Positions 1 through 6,825 of a stretch of DNA of 7,234 nucleotides are shown here, in pieces; position 1 is the stretch's first letter; each line of letters opens with the position of its first letter. Position numbers and translations under genes: made by a program. Origin of the DNA: Ramlibacter sp. GTDB lineage: Bacteria > Pseudomonadota > Gammaproteobacteria > Burkholderiales > Burkholderiaceae_C. Location of the stretch: assembly GCA_021156245.1 (NCBI GenBank), contig JAJNBO010000409.1, positions 1-7,234 on the forward strand. Direction: 5' to 3'. The notes beneath the pieces were generated by a model, which was not told where the DNA came from, searched no databases, and saw only the letters and a program-made list of their open reading frames with translations.

Positions 1-1826
1 GCAATGGAGCCGGCGGCGGTGGCTGGGGCGGCGGGGGAGGCGGCGGCTTCGCCGGCGCTCCCTACCCCGGCAGCGCGCCGGCAGGCTACGGCTCCGCGGG
101 CGGCAACGGCGGGTTTGCCGGTGGCGGTGGCGGTGGAGGTGGAGGTGGAGGTGGAGGTGGAGGTGGATACGGCGCCGAAGGAGCCTCGCGCAACGGCGCA
201 CCTAATGGACAGGGTGGTCCGGCGTCGGGATACGCCGGGGGCGGCGCGGCCACGGCACAAGGCGGCGGGATCCAGGACGAGACCCGCATGATGACGAACA
301 CGACGCCGCTGGCGCGCGCGAAAGCCCGCGCGTCCGGCGTCATCGGGCAGCTGAAGCGGCTGCTGCGCGACAAGGTCCCCAGTTTCGATGCCCCGGAAGG
401 CACGCGCCCTGCGCCGTCGGCCGCGCTGGTGCAGGCCGTCACCGCGCACGCGACGCAGGTGCAGACGCAGGTGCAGACGCGCGTCAACGAGGCCGTCACC
501 GCGGGCGACATCGTGGTGTTCGACGACGAAGCCGTCGAACAGGTGGCGCAAGACCTGCGGGTGCGCACGCAGGACCTCAAGAAGAAGGCCGCATCCACCA
601 ACGAGAAGGCGACGATCGAGATCGTGGCGCTGATGTTCCAGAGCATCCTGGCGGAGGAGCGCATCCCCGCCACCGTGCGCGTCTGGTTCGCCCGGCTGCA
701 GATGCCCGTGCTGCGCGTGGCTCTCGGCGAGCCGGAATTCTTCGGCACGCTCGAACACCCTGCGCGGCAGCTGATCGACCGCATGGGGTCGTGCGTGCTC
801 GGCTTCGACTCCACGGACATTTCCGGCAGCGCGATGGAGGCGGAAATCCGCCGCGTGGTGCAGGTGATCGAGCAGTATCCGGAGACCGGCCGCCGCGTGT
901 TCCAGCTGGTGTACGAGGAGTTCCAGCGTTTCCTCTCCCGCTTCCTCACCGAGAAAGGTCCGACGCAGAAGCTGGTCAGCGTCGCCCAGCAGGTGGAGCA
1001 GAAGGAGACGATGGCGATCCAGTACACCATCGAGCTGCGCAAGATGCTCAGCGACGTGCCGGTGCGCGACGAGATCCGCGAGTTCCTGTTCAAGGTGTGG
1101 GCCGAGGTGCTGGCGGTCGCCGCGGTGAAGAACGGGCCGCAGCACGAAGAGACGCTGGCCCTGAAGAAATCAGCGAGCGACCTGGTGTGGGCCGCCAGCG
1201 CGAAGCCGAATCGCGATGACCGCGCGAAGGTCATCCAGGACCTGCCCGAGCTGCTTGCGCGCCTGCGCCGCGGCATGACGCTGCTGGGGCTGGATGGCGG
1301 CGACCAGGAAAACCACATCAAGGCCATCGGCGACACGCTGGCCGACGCCTTCCTGTCCAAGACCGAGGCGATCCCGCATGCGCGCATCGACGAGATGACG
1401 AAGCGCCTGGCCAACCTGGAGGACTTCGTGTCCGACGACGACGCGGGCGAGCTGCCGCTGGACCAGGAAAGCATCGAGATGATGCTGGGCATCGACGCCT
1501 CGATGATTGAGGTGATCAGCACCGGCGGCTCGCAACCGAACGCGGCGATGATGGCGTGGGCCAACGAGCTCCAGCCGGGCAACTGGTTCACCCTGGACCA
1601 CAACGGCAAGGTCCGCCAGGTGCAGTACACGTGGGCCAGCGACCGCCGCCAGCTGCACCTGTTCGCCGCGAGCGACGGTTACTGCTACCTCATGCCGCTG
1701 CGCCGGCTGGGCGCCTACCTGCAGGCCGGCCTGATCGTACCGACGGAAGAAGAGGCGCTCACGGTGCGCGCCACGCGCGACGCGCTGGCCAAGCTGGACG
1801 CCAATCCGGAGAGGCTGCTGCAATGA
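1..1826 (+). CDS. DUF1631 family protein, 5'-partial, with polyglycine linker
   Basis: The function is unknown; the closest family I recognise is DUF1631, large proteobacterial cytoplasmic proteins. The open frame enters from the left edge (first full codon at 3) and gives 607 visible residues. The ATG at 288 is not a convincing start, because the same frame stays open through glycine-rich sequence upstream with no stop. Visible residues 1-95 are a low-complexity Gly/Ala/Ser/Tyr/Pro linker. Next comes a long, mostly helical and charged region, for example around MFQSILAEERIPATVRVWF and LVYEEFQRFLSRFLTEKG. The C-terminal part holds a compact beta-rich stretch, GNWFTLDHNGKVRQVQYTW followed by LHLFAASDGYCYLMPLRRLG, of the kind found at DUF1631 C-termini. 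I see no signal peptide, membrane segment or catalytic motif in the visible part. The stop is TGA at 1824-1826, one base before the REP-like element. The gene is convergent with smg. The coding call is firm; the family name is moderately sure. Confidence 0.72.
   Translation, partial: NGAGGGGWGGGGGGGFAGAPYPGSAPAGYGSAGGNGGFAGGGGGGGGGGGGGGGGYGAEGASRNGAPNGQGGPASGYAGGGAATAQGGGIQDETRMMTNTTPLARAKARASGVIGQLKRLLRDKVPSFDAPEGTRPAPSAALVQAVTAHATQVQTQVQTRVNEAVTAGDIVVFDDEAVEQVAQDLRVRTQDLKKKAASTNEKATIEIVALMFQSILAEERIPATVRVWFARLQMPVLRVALGEPEFFGTLEHPARQLIDRMGSCVLGFDSTDISGSAMEAEIRRVVQVIEQYPETGRRVFQLVYEEFQRFLSRFLTEKGPTQKLVSVAQQVEQKETMAIQYTIELRKMLSDVPVRDEIREFLFKVWAEVLAVAAVKNGPQHEETLALKKSASDLVWAASAKPNRDDRAKVIQDLPELLARLRRGMTLLGLDGGDQENHIKAIGDTLADAFLSKTEAIPHARIDEMTKRLANLEDFVSDDDAGELPLDQESIEMMLGIDASMIEVISTGGSQPNAAMMAWANELQPGNWFTLDHNGKVRQVQYTWASDRRQLHLFAASDGYCYLMPLRRLGAYLQAGLIVPTEEEALTVRATRDALAKLDANPERLLQ
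120..167 (+). repeat. GGTGGM hexamer repeat encoding 16 consecutive glycines
   Basis: The sequence starts with two copies of GGTGGC (120-131) and continues with six perfect copies of GGTGGA (132-167). It lies in frame with the downstream DUF1631-type coding sequence and is read as 16 glycines between Ala and Tyr. A second, less regular glycine-rich stretch with a single Trp lies at 12-47. A hexamer tract like this can change length by replication slippage without breaking the frame. The opposite-strand reading gives a polyproline run that is only its shadow. Confidence 0.9.
453..480 (+). repeat. 12-bp tandem repeat within the DUF1631-type gene
   Basis: The unit ACGCAGGTGCAG occurs at 453-464 and again at 465-476, and a third partial copy starts at 477. 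In frame it encodes Thr-Gln-Val-Gln twice and then Thr-Arg-Val-Asn, so it extends a helical heptad-like stretch without disturbing the frame. It is short and may be a recent local duplication. Confidence 0.6.
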
Positions 1827-1827
1827 G

Positions 1828-1930
1828 CGTCATCCCCGCGTGGGCGGGGATCCGGCGCATCCAGAGAAAAGCGGCCGGTGGCCGCTTTCTGCATTTGGGA
1901 GCCCTGGATTCCGCCTTCGCGGGAATGACG
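1828..1930. repeat. REP-like palindromic intergenic element (paired arms)
   Basis: Two inverted arms face each other. The left arm (1828-1853) begins CGTCATCCCCGCG. The right arm (1904-1930) ends GCGGGAATGACG, so the outer ends are complementary with a single C/T difference. Each arm is itself a hairpin. On the left, ATCCCCGC (1832-1839) pairs with GCGGGGAT (1844-1851) around GTGG. On the right, ATTCCGC (1908-1914) pairs with GCGGGAAT (1919-1926) with one unpaired base. The stem base pairs differ between the arms (C:G against T:A) yet stay paired. The core resembles the CGTCATTCCCGCGAAGGCGG type of dispersed repeat known from many beta- and gammaproteobacterial genomes. It fills the gap between the DUF1631 stop (1824-1826) and the smg stop (1932-1934). 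Confidence 0.8.
1865..1890. terminator. Bidirectional intrinsic terminator between convergent genes
   Basis: AAAGCGGCC (1868-1876) pairs perfectly with GGCCGCTTT (1880-1888) around a three-base GGT loop. The pairing extends three more base pairs (AGA with TCT) if one A is bulged. Read on the - strand, as the end of the smg transcript, the stem is followed by TTTTCT. Read on the + strand, for the DUF1631 transcript, the T-run is only three bases. It sits in the middle of the REP-like element, between two convergent genes, which is where a shared terminator is expected. Confidence 0.7.
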
Positions 1931-1931
1931 A

Positions 1932-2420
1932 CTAGTGCGGCAGCCGGTCCTCGGTGTCGTCGCAAAGTTCGTCGAGGATCAGCGCATCGGGCTCGTGGCC
2001 GAACCGCCAGTAGACCATCAGCACGATGATCTTCAGCGCGTCGAGCGGCATCTCGCCGTCGATACCCGCCGCCATCGCCCTGTCCACCACGATCTCGCGC
2101 AGCGCGGGCGGCAGCACGCCGGAGCTTTCCAGGAAACTGATGAAGCCGAGGCAGGCCGCGCCGAGCCGGTCCTGCTCGGACACCGAGAACACGCGCATGC
2201 TGTCGGCGCTCTGTTCGGGCGCACCTGCGGCGGGCTGGAGTTCGGCGGGGAGGGAGACGTTCTCGGCGGCGACGTTGAGTCCATCGAGCCATACGAGGGC
2301 GTCGTGGATCTCGTCGGGTTCGAAGCCATGGGCGCTGAGCTTGCGTTCGAGCTGGTGGAGCTCGGGGCAGGCATCGCCGCGCCAGTAGTTTTCGTAGACG
2401 AACACCAGCACTTCAAACAT
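1932..2420 (-). CDS. smg: Smg / DUF494 family protein
   Basis: Conserved small cytoplasmic protein of the Smg (DUF494) family, which is commonly encoded next to dprA. Its biochemical role is not established. The 162-residue product is close to the family's usual size. It begins MFEVLVFVYENYW, matching the family's typical MFDVL...ENY start, and its C-terminal part has the characteristic REIVVDRAMA (residues 108-117) and LDALKIIVLMVYW (126-138) segments. A variable Ala/Pro/Gln-rich stretch lies near residues 58-72. An upstream in-frame TTG at 2429 would add three residues, but the ATG at 2420 fits the family start better; a weak GGGG lies four bases before it. The gene is the last of the lysM-dprA-smg group, 75 bp after the dprA stop, and ends at the REP/terminator element. 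No frame defects are visible, unlike in its two upstream neighbours. Confidence 0.88.
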   Translation of the reverse strand: MFEVLVFVYENYWRGDACPELHQLERKLSAHGFEPDEIHDALVWLDGLNVAAENVSLPAELQPAAGAPEQSADSMRVFSVSEQDRLGAACLGFISFLESSGVLPPALREIVVDRAMAAGIDGEMPLDALKIIVLMVYWRFGHEPDALILDELCDDTEDRLPH

Positions 2421-2467
2421 GAACCCCAATATAGCCCAGAAGCAGCGGGGACCGGCCTGGCCTTTAC

Positions 2468-2485
2468 GCGATGCTGTTGCATCGC
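2468..2485. other. Hairpin between dprA and smg
   Basis: GCGATGC (2468-2474) and GCATCGC (2479-2485) form a perfect 7-bp stem with a 4-base loop, ten bases beyond the dprA stop. It is not followed by a T-run on either strand, so it is not a clear intrinsic terminator. It could be an mRNA processing or stability element, or chance in GC-rich DNA. Confidence 0.4.
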
Positions 2486-2495
2486 CGCGTCGCGT

Positions 2496-3460
2496 TCAGG
2501 CGCGCGCCTGCCTTTGGAAGAGTCCGCCGGGAAGCCGCGCGACCTCGCCCGCGAGTTCCAGTTCCAGCAGGCGGGCTTGCAGCAGCGGCGCGGGGATGCC
2601 GGTGCGCGCGATGAGCGCGTCGAGTCCCATGGGGTCGAAGCCCAGCGCCTCCAGCAAGGCGTCTTCGCCTTCGGGCTCTTCGCCGCCGATCGCCGGGCCG
2701 GGCGCGGGCATCACCAGCCGCAGGTCCTCCAGCACGTCCTGCGCGCTCTCCACCAGCTTGGCGCTTGCCCGAGCGCGGAGATCAGGCGGTTGCGGCGCGG
2801 GAAGTTGGCGGGCAGCGGTGGCGTGCCGATCGGGTATTCGCTGAGGATCATCCCGCGGCTCGCGATGTCGTGGGCCAGCTGCAGGTGCTGCCGGGGATAG
2901 ACGCGGTCCAGCCCGGTGCCCACGACGGCGATGGTGGCGATCGCATCGGGGCCCGCGCCGTCCAGCGCGCCCTGGTGCGCGGCGCCATCGACGCCCAGCG
3001 CCATGCCGGAGACCACCGTGACCCCTGCTTCGGCGAAGGCGCGCGAGAAGCGCCGCGCGTTCTGCAGTCCCTGCGGCGTGGGATTGCGGCTGCCCACGAC
3101 GGCGAGAGAGCGTTGCGGCATGGGCACGAGCCGGCCCATGCGGTACAGCATCAGGGGCGGGTCGTCGGTGTCGAGCAAGGCCCGGGGATAGTCGGGGTCG
3201 GCCAGCGTCAGCACCTCCCGGGCCCCGGGGTCCTGCGCGATCCACTCCAGCGTGGATTCGAGCAAGGAGTTCAGTCCGGCTGGATCCTTGCGCAGCGCCT
3301 GGATGCGGGCGCCGTCGACCACCTGGGCAAGCGCTTCGGTGGGCTGGGCCAGCACCTGCTGCGGCAAGCCGAAGGCCGCCAGCAATTTGCGGGCGGCCTG
3401 GGGACCGAGGGAGGGATTCAGCGCGAGGCGCAGCCAGGCTGCAAGCTCGTCGCGCTGCAT
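2496..3460 (-). pseudogene. dprA: DNA processing protein DprA (Smf), internal deletion and frameshift
   Basis: DprA binds incoming single-stranded DNA and loads RecA during natural transformation. The start is the ATG at 3458-3460. Residues 1-231 are typical: a helical N-terminal region, then the Rossmann-like fold with VVGSRNPTPQG (121-131), SGMALGVDGAAHQGAL (150-165), GTGLDRVYP (181-189) and GTPPLPANFPRRNRLIS (212-228). Right after LISALG (GGG codon at 2768-2770) the sequence jumps to AKLVESAQDVLEDL in another frame. About 48 residues are missing, including the region that normally reads LVVEA...SGSLITA...GREVFAIPG. The original frame then runs only about 18 nonsense residues to a stop near 2711. 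The C-terminal winged-helix-like tail (LGFDPMGLDALIARTG through GLFQRQARA) survives in the shifted frame, ending at TGA 2496-2498. The remains plus the missing part would give about 370 residues, normal for the family. The damage could be real or an assembly error. Confidence 0.85.
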
Positions 3461-3470
3461 GGGCGCAGGG

Positions 3471-4696
3471 TCAGCGAGGGTTGCCCACGTGGTCGCCGAC
3501 GGCCACGGTGTCCGTGATTTCCAGCACCAGGGCGTACGACAGGTGCTCGAAGGTGCGGAACACCATCAGCAGGCCGTTGCGTTCGTCGGGCAACTGGATC
3601 TCGACGCGTTCGCCGGCCTGGGAGCGGTCCAGGATGCGACGGCCCGCCTTCAGGATGGCCATCACGTGCCCGTTCTCCACGCCTTCCGCGGTGCCGCGGT
3701 TGATCACCACCACCTGGCTCTGTCCCACCAGGGCCACCGCGTCGCCATAGACGGACACGATGGTCCCGTCGACGGGAACGGTCGGTGCGCGGGGAACGTA
3801 GCTGGTCAGCTGGCGCGGGGGTTCCGGCAGCAGCCGGTCGCCCACGCGCATTTCTTCCTTCACACGCGTGATGTCGATGGTGGCGGGGACCACCGTGTCT
3901 TCCATCTTGCCGCTGCTCACGCGCAGCTTCTGGATCGACTCGCTGCGCATCAGGTCGGCGCTGCCGAGGTAATGCGCTTCGTAGCCGAGGACCTGGTTGG
4001 TCAGCGGGTCCCGCAGTTCCTTGGCTTCAACACCCGGAAGGCTTCGATCACGCGGGGGTTGCGTTCGACCAATGGCGTGCCCGTGCGTCCGAGCACATAG
4101 GCGCGGTCACCCTGGGTGAGCAGCACCCGATTTTCCGGCCCGGCGACGATGCGCGGCGCGCGATCGAGTTCGCCTTCGCCGACGATGATCGCCTCGTTCA
4201 GGAACGGGTCGATCGCCTGGGGCGGCAGGGTCGGGATCGAGGTGTCGGGCAGCGAGGACAGCCGGGTGCGCGGCGACACGCGCACGCTCGTCAGCGGCGC
4301 GCCGTCGGGCACGGGGCCCATGCGCAGGCGGGCCAGGCCGTCGAGCTTTTCCAGGTAGAGCGTCTGTCCGGGATAGATGCGGTGCGGATTGCGCACCTGC
4401 TCCATGTTCATGCCCCAGAGCTCGGGCCAGCGCCAGGGCGTCTTGAGGTACAGGCCCGAAATGGCCCAGAGCGTGTCGCCCGGCTTGACGATGTACGTGT
4501 CCGGCGCGTTGGGCGCCAGTTCGGACAGCGGGATGCCGCTCACCGCCACGACTTCGGCCGTGGCGCGTTGCCCTGGCGTGATCGGGAAGTTCTGGGCCGC
4601 TGCCGGCGTGGAGGCCAGGCCCCATGCCACCAGCAGCGCAGCCAGCGCCACGGTGCTGCGGGTGGAAAGGCCGGAAACCGCCTTGGATAGAGCCAT
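3471..4696 (-). pseudogene. Exported LysM-domain protein, single-base frameshift
   Basis: Predicted exported protein with one LysM domain, likely bound to peptidoglycan in the periplasm. The chosen start is the ATG at 4694-4696, preceded by GGAAG (4705-4709) at 8-base spacing. It gives a good signal peptide: basic N-end, hydrophobic segment around VALAALLVAWGLA, and likely cleavage after AAA (residue 34). An upstream ATG at 4759 would spoil this. LysM spans about residues 68-115, from YIVKPGDTLWAIS to IYPGQTLYL. The reading is in frame to GTG (4031-4033, residue 222), where one base seems lost. The original frame stops at 4001-4003. The shifted frame continues from GAA (4026-4028) as EAKELRDPLTNQVLGYEAHYLG for 185 residues to TGA 3471-3473. 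Restoring one base gives about 408 residues. The C-terminal half, with GTIVSVYGDAVALVG and VVVINRGTAEGVENGHVMAIL, is unassigned. It lies 10 bp upstream of dprA, probably in one transcript. Confidence 0.8.
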
Positions 4697-4833
4697 CTCT
4701 GCTTCTTCCGCTCTTGACAAGTTGCTGGCGATTCTGGGCTCAAGTCCTTGATTGGGCAATGTTTATTGGGTTTGTGGTCCTCCGGCAACGGCAAAAGTTG
4801 CGAAAATAGCGACAACGGCACCACCTCACGCCC
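4697..4833. promoter_or_regulatory. Divergent intergenic region, lysM (-) / def (+)
   Basis: This 137-bp gap lies between the divergent starts of the LysM gene and def and must carry promoters for both directions. It is visibly more AT-rich than its surroundings, especially at 4741-4815. CAACGGCA occurs twice as a direct repeat (4786-4793 and 4813-4820), and GCAAC (4785-4789) can pair with GTTGC (4797-4801). I cannot assign a clear def promoter on the + strand: TTGACA at 4714-4719 has no acceptable -10 box at normal spacing. No strong Shine-Dalgarno sequence precedes the def ATG. Confidence 0.6.
4731..4759 (-). promoter_or_regulatory. Candidate sigma-70-type promoter for lysM-dprA-smg
   Basis: Read on the - strand, TTGCCC (4754-4759) and CAGAAT (4731-4736) are separated by exactly 17 bases. 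Each matches four of six consensus positions. Transcription would start near 4724, leaving a leader of about 28 bases with the GGAAG ribosome-binding site before the ATG at 4696. This is a moderate match only. Confidence 0.35.
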
Positions 4834-5346
4834 ATGTCCCTCCTCCCCATCCTCTGTTATCCCGATCCCCGCTTGCACACGGTGGCCAAGCCCGTGCAGG
4901 AAGTGGACGCACGCATCCGCACCCTGATCCGGGACATGCTGGAAACGATGTACGACGCCAACGGCATCGGCCTGGCGGCCACGCAGGTCGACGTCCACGA
5001 GCGGGTCGTCGTCATCGACGTGTCGGAAGGACGGGACCAGCCGCTGGTGCTGATCAACCCCGAGATCACCTGGGCCAGCGAGGAAGTGCAGGTGGGCGAC
5101 GAAGGTTGCCTGTCGGTCCCCGGCATCTACGACGGCGTCGAACGCTCCACATCGATCCGCGTGCGCGCCCTGGATGGCGACGGCAAGGAGCGCGAAGTGG
5201 CGGCCGAAGGCCTGCTGTCGGTTTGCATCCAGCACGAGATGGACCACCTGCAGGGCAAGGTCTTCGTCGAGTACCTCTCGCCGCTCAAGCGCAACCGGAT
5301 CAAGACCAAGATGCTCAAGGCCCGCCGGGATACCGAGCGGGTCTGA
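4834..5346 (+). CDS. def: Peptide deformylase
   Basis: Removes the N-formyl group from the initiator formyl-methionine of new proteins, in the cytosol at the ribosome exit. The 170-residue product has all three family motifs: GIGLAATQ at residues 44-51, EGCLS at 90-94 and QHEMDH at 133-138. Cys92, His134 and His138 would bind the metal and Glu135 would be the catalytic acid/base. The N-terminus [21 protein letters not shown] matches the usual deformylase start, which supports the ATG at 4834 despite the lack of a clear ribosome-binding site. It is the first gene of the + strand operon and shares a divergent control region with the LysM gene. The lipoprotein gene starts 13 bases after its stop, and fmt, whose reaction it reverses, lies two genes downstream. 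The gene appears complete and functional. Confidence 0.97.
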   Translation: MSLLPILCYPDPRLHTVAKPVQEVDARIRTLIRDMLETMYDANGIGLAATQVDVHERVVVIDVSEGRDQPLVLINPEITWASEEVQVGDEGCLSVPGIYDGVERSTSIRVRALDGDGKEREVAAEGLLSVCIQHEMDHLQGKVFVEYLSPLKRNRIKTKMLKARRDTERV

Positions 5347-5359
5347 CGGAGAAGCTTCC

Positions 5360-5857
5360 ATGCGCATTGCTTTCGCCCTTGCCGCGGCCGCGCTGGTGCT
5401 GGCTGCCTGCGCCCATCCCTGGAACAGCGTCGACATCGCGCCGGGCACGCCCCGGGACCAGGTGATCGCCCGCGCCGGGCAGCCCGTGCGCGTGGTGCCG
5501 CTGCCTGGCGGCGGCCAGCGCCTGCAGTACACGCTGCAGCCCTGGGGTCGCTACGCCTTCATGGTGGACCTGGATGCCGCCGGCCGCGTGGTGCGGTCGC
5601 GCCAGGTGCTCACCGCGCAGGAATTCGCGCGCATCGAACCCGGCAAGTGGACCCGAGCCGACGTGGAGCGGGAGTTCGGGCCGCCGGCGCAGGTGGACGG
5701 CGTGGCCAGCTGGAACGGCCCGATCCTGATGTACCGCTGGAAGGAAATCGGCGGCGGCAGCGACATGTTCTATTACGTGTACCTCGACCCGCAGGGCGTG
5801 GTGCAGCGCGCGCACCAGGCGATGGAGTTCATCAACGCGCCAGCCGACCGCAAGTGA
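5360..5857 (+). CDS. Small lipoprotein with two BamE/SmpA-like halves
   Basis: Predicted membrane-anchored lipoprotein of 165 residues; the exact role is unknown. A short signal peptide leads to the lipobox VLAAC, with the lipidated cysteine at residue 17. The ATG at 5360 is preceded by GGAG (5348-5351) at a good distance. After the cysteine come two similar halves. Residues 26-80 hold [17 protein letters not shown], then a Tyr-rich strand and [10 protein letters not shown]. Residues 92-150 hold [18 protein letters not shown], then YRW...[13 protein letters not shown]. Each half has the pattern G-(x)-(T)-R-x-[DQ]-V-x(4-5)-G-x-P followed by beta strands ending in a D-x-x-G turn, as in BamE/SmpA/OmlA-type domains, which suggests an internal duplication. 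The stop overlaps the fmt start (GTGA), implying coupled translation. A role in envelope assembly is only an inference from the fold-like pattern; it is not clearly BamE itself. Confidence 0.85.
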   Translation: MRIAFALAAAALVLAACAHPWNSVDIAPGTPRDQVIARAGQPVRVVPLPGGGQRLQYTLQPWGRYAFMVDLDAAGRVVRSRQVLTAQEFARIEPGKWTRADVEREFGPPAQVDGVASWNGPILMYRWKEIGGGSDMFYYVYLDPQGVVQRAHQAMEFINAPADRK

Positions 5858-6825
5858 GCGCCGCCCACCGCGTGATCTTCGCGGGCACGCCCGAGTTCGC
5901 CCGGGTCGCGCTGCAGCGGCTGCATGCGGCCGGCTTCGACATCCCCCTCGTGCTGACGCAGCCGGACCGGCCCGCCGGCCGCGGCATGAAATTGCAGCCC
6001 TCGGCCGTCAAGCAGTTTGCGCTGGAGCACGGCATCGCCGTCTCCCAGCCACGCAGCCTGCGCCTAGAGGGCAAGTACCCCGAAGATGCGGCAGCCGCGC
6101 GCGACGCCGTCGTCGCTGCGAAGGCCGATGCGATGGTGGTGGCGGCGTACGGACTGATCCTGCCGCAGTGGGTGCTGGACACGCCCCGGCTGGGCTGCCT
6201 GAACATCCATGCTTCGCTGCTCCCCCGCTGGCGCGGCGCCGCGCCCATCCATCGCGCGATCGAGGCGGGTGACGACGAAACGGGCGTGACGATCATGCAG
6301 ATGGATGCGGGCTTGGACACGGGCGACATGCTGCTGGTGGAGCGTGAGCCCATCGCCGCGGACGACACCACGGGCACGCTGCACGACAAGCTGGCGGCGC
6401 TGGGTGGGCGGATGGTCGTGGAGGCTCTGGAACTGGCCGCTTGCGGCGGGCTGCGTCCCGTGCCGCAACCCGTCGACGGCGTGACCTACGCGCACAAGAT
6501 CGAAAAGGCGGAGGCGGCCATCGACTGGTCGCAGCCCGCGGACGTGCTCGCGCGGCGCGTGCGCGCCTTCGACCCCTTCCCTGGCGCGGCCGCAATCCTG
6601 GCCGGCGAAACGGTCAAGATCTGGCGTGCGGCCGCCGTGATGCAGGGCCGCGGCAGTGCAGCGCCCGGTACCGTCGTCGCGCTGGACGACCACGGCATCG
6701 GCGTCGCCTGCGGCCAGGGGCGGCTGGAGATCAAGGAACTCCAGCGTCCTGGTGGCAAGCGACTGCCGGTCGCCGATTTCCTGCGCGGCTTCGCCGTGGA
6801 GCCGGGCATGCGTTTCGACAGCTGA
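5854..6825 (+). CDS. fmt: Methionyl-tRNA formyltransferase
   Basis: Transfers a formyl group from 10-formyl-tetrahydrofolate to initiator Met-tRNA in the cytosol. With the GTG start at 5854 the product has 323 residues, normal for the family. The N-terminal domain begins with [14 protein letters not shown] and has the tRNA-contacting loop [12 protein letters not shown] (residues 35-46). The catalytic signature [16 protein letters not shown] spans residues 117-132. Asn117, His119 and Asp155 (in MDAGLDTGD) match the family's catalytic triad. The C-terminal domain (about 210-323) includes [17 protein letters not shown] and [13 protein letters not shown]. The GTG overlaps the lipoprotein stop as GTGA, and no strong ribosome-binding site is visible, so translational coupling is likely. 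A second GTG at 5872 is possible but would remove six residues. The TGA at 6823-6825 overlaps the next start codon. Confidence 0.96.
   Translation: MSAAHRVIFAGTPEFARVALQRLHAAGFDIPLVLTQPDRPAGRGMKLQPSAVKQFALEHGIAVSQPRSLRLEGKYPEDAAAARDAVVAAKADAMVVAAYGLILPQWVLDTPRLGCLNIHASLLPRWRGAAPIHRAIEAGDDETGVTIMQMDAGLDTGDMLLVEREPIAADDTTGTLHDKLAALGGRMVVEALELAACGGLRPVPQPVDGVTYAHKIEKAEAAIDWSQPADVLARRVRAFDPFPGAAAILAGETVKIWRAAAVMQGRGSAAPGTVVALDDHGIGVACGQGRLEIKELQRPGGKRLPVADFLRGFAVEPGMRFDS

Noticed and set aside
86..1630. Long open frame on the - strand (514 codons) with a polyproline C-terminus
   Set aside because: It is the antisense shadow of the DUF1631-type gene. The prolines mirror the glycine hexamers, composition is Ser/Arg/Cys-rich, and no family is recognisable.
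1170..1823. Open frame on the - strand inside the DUF1631-type gene
   Set aside because: Shadow frame in GC-rich DNA. Its His/Arg/Gln/Val-rich composition and lack of motifs argue against coding.
1935..2900. 321-codon open frame on the + strand opposite smg and the dprA tail
   Set aside because: The - strand proteins match known families here, while the + strand reading has no recognisable domain and spans two genes and an intergenic gap.
4001..4040. Programmed ribosomal frameshift in the LysM gene
   Set aside because: No slippery heptamer or following stem-loop is evident, and the family is normally encoded in one frame. A mutation or sequence error is simpler.
2765..4100. Overlapping + strand open frames opposite dprA and the LysM gene
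   Set aside because: Composition bias only. The conserved DprA and LysM motifs are on the other strand.
4714..4719. TTGACA on the + strand as the def -35 box
   Set aside because: The hexamer is perfect, but no acceptable -10 sequence lies 15-19 bases downstream.
4540..5532. 330-codon - strand open frame spanning the divergent promoter and def
   Set aside because: It crosses a clear intergenic region and runs antisense to def. It is a chance frame in GC-rich sequence.
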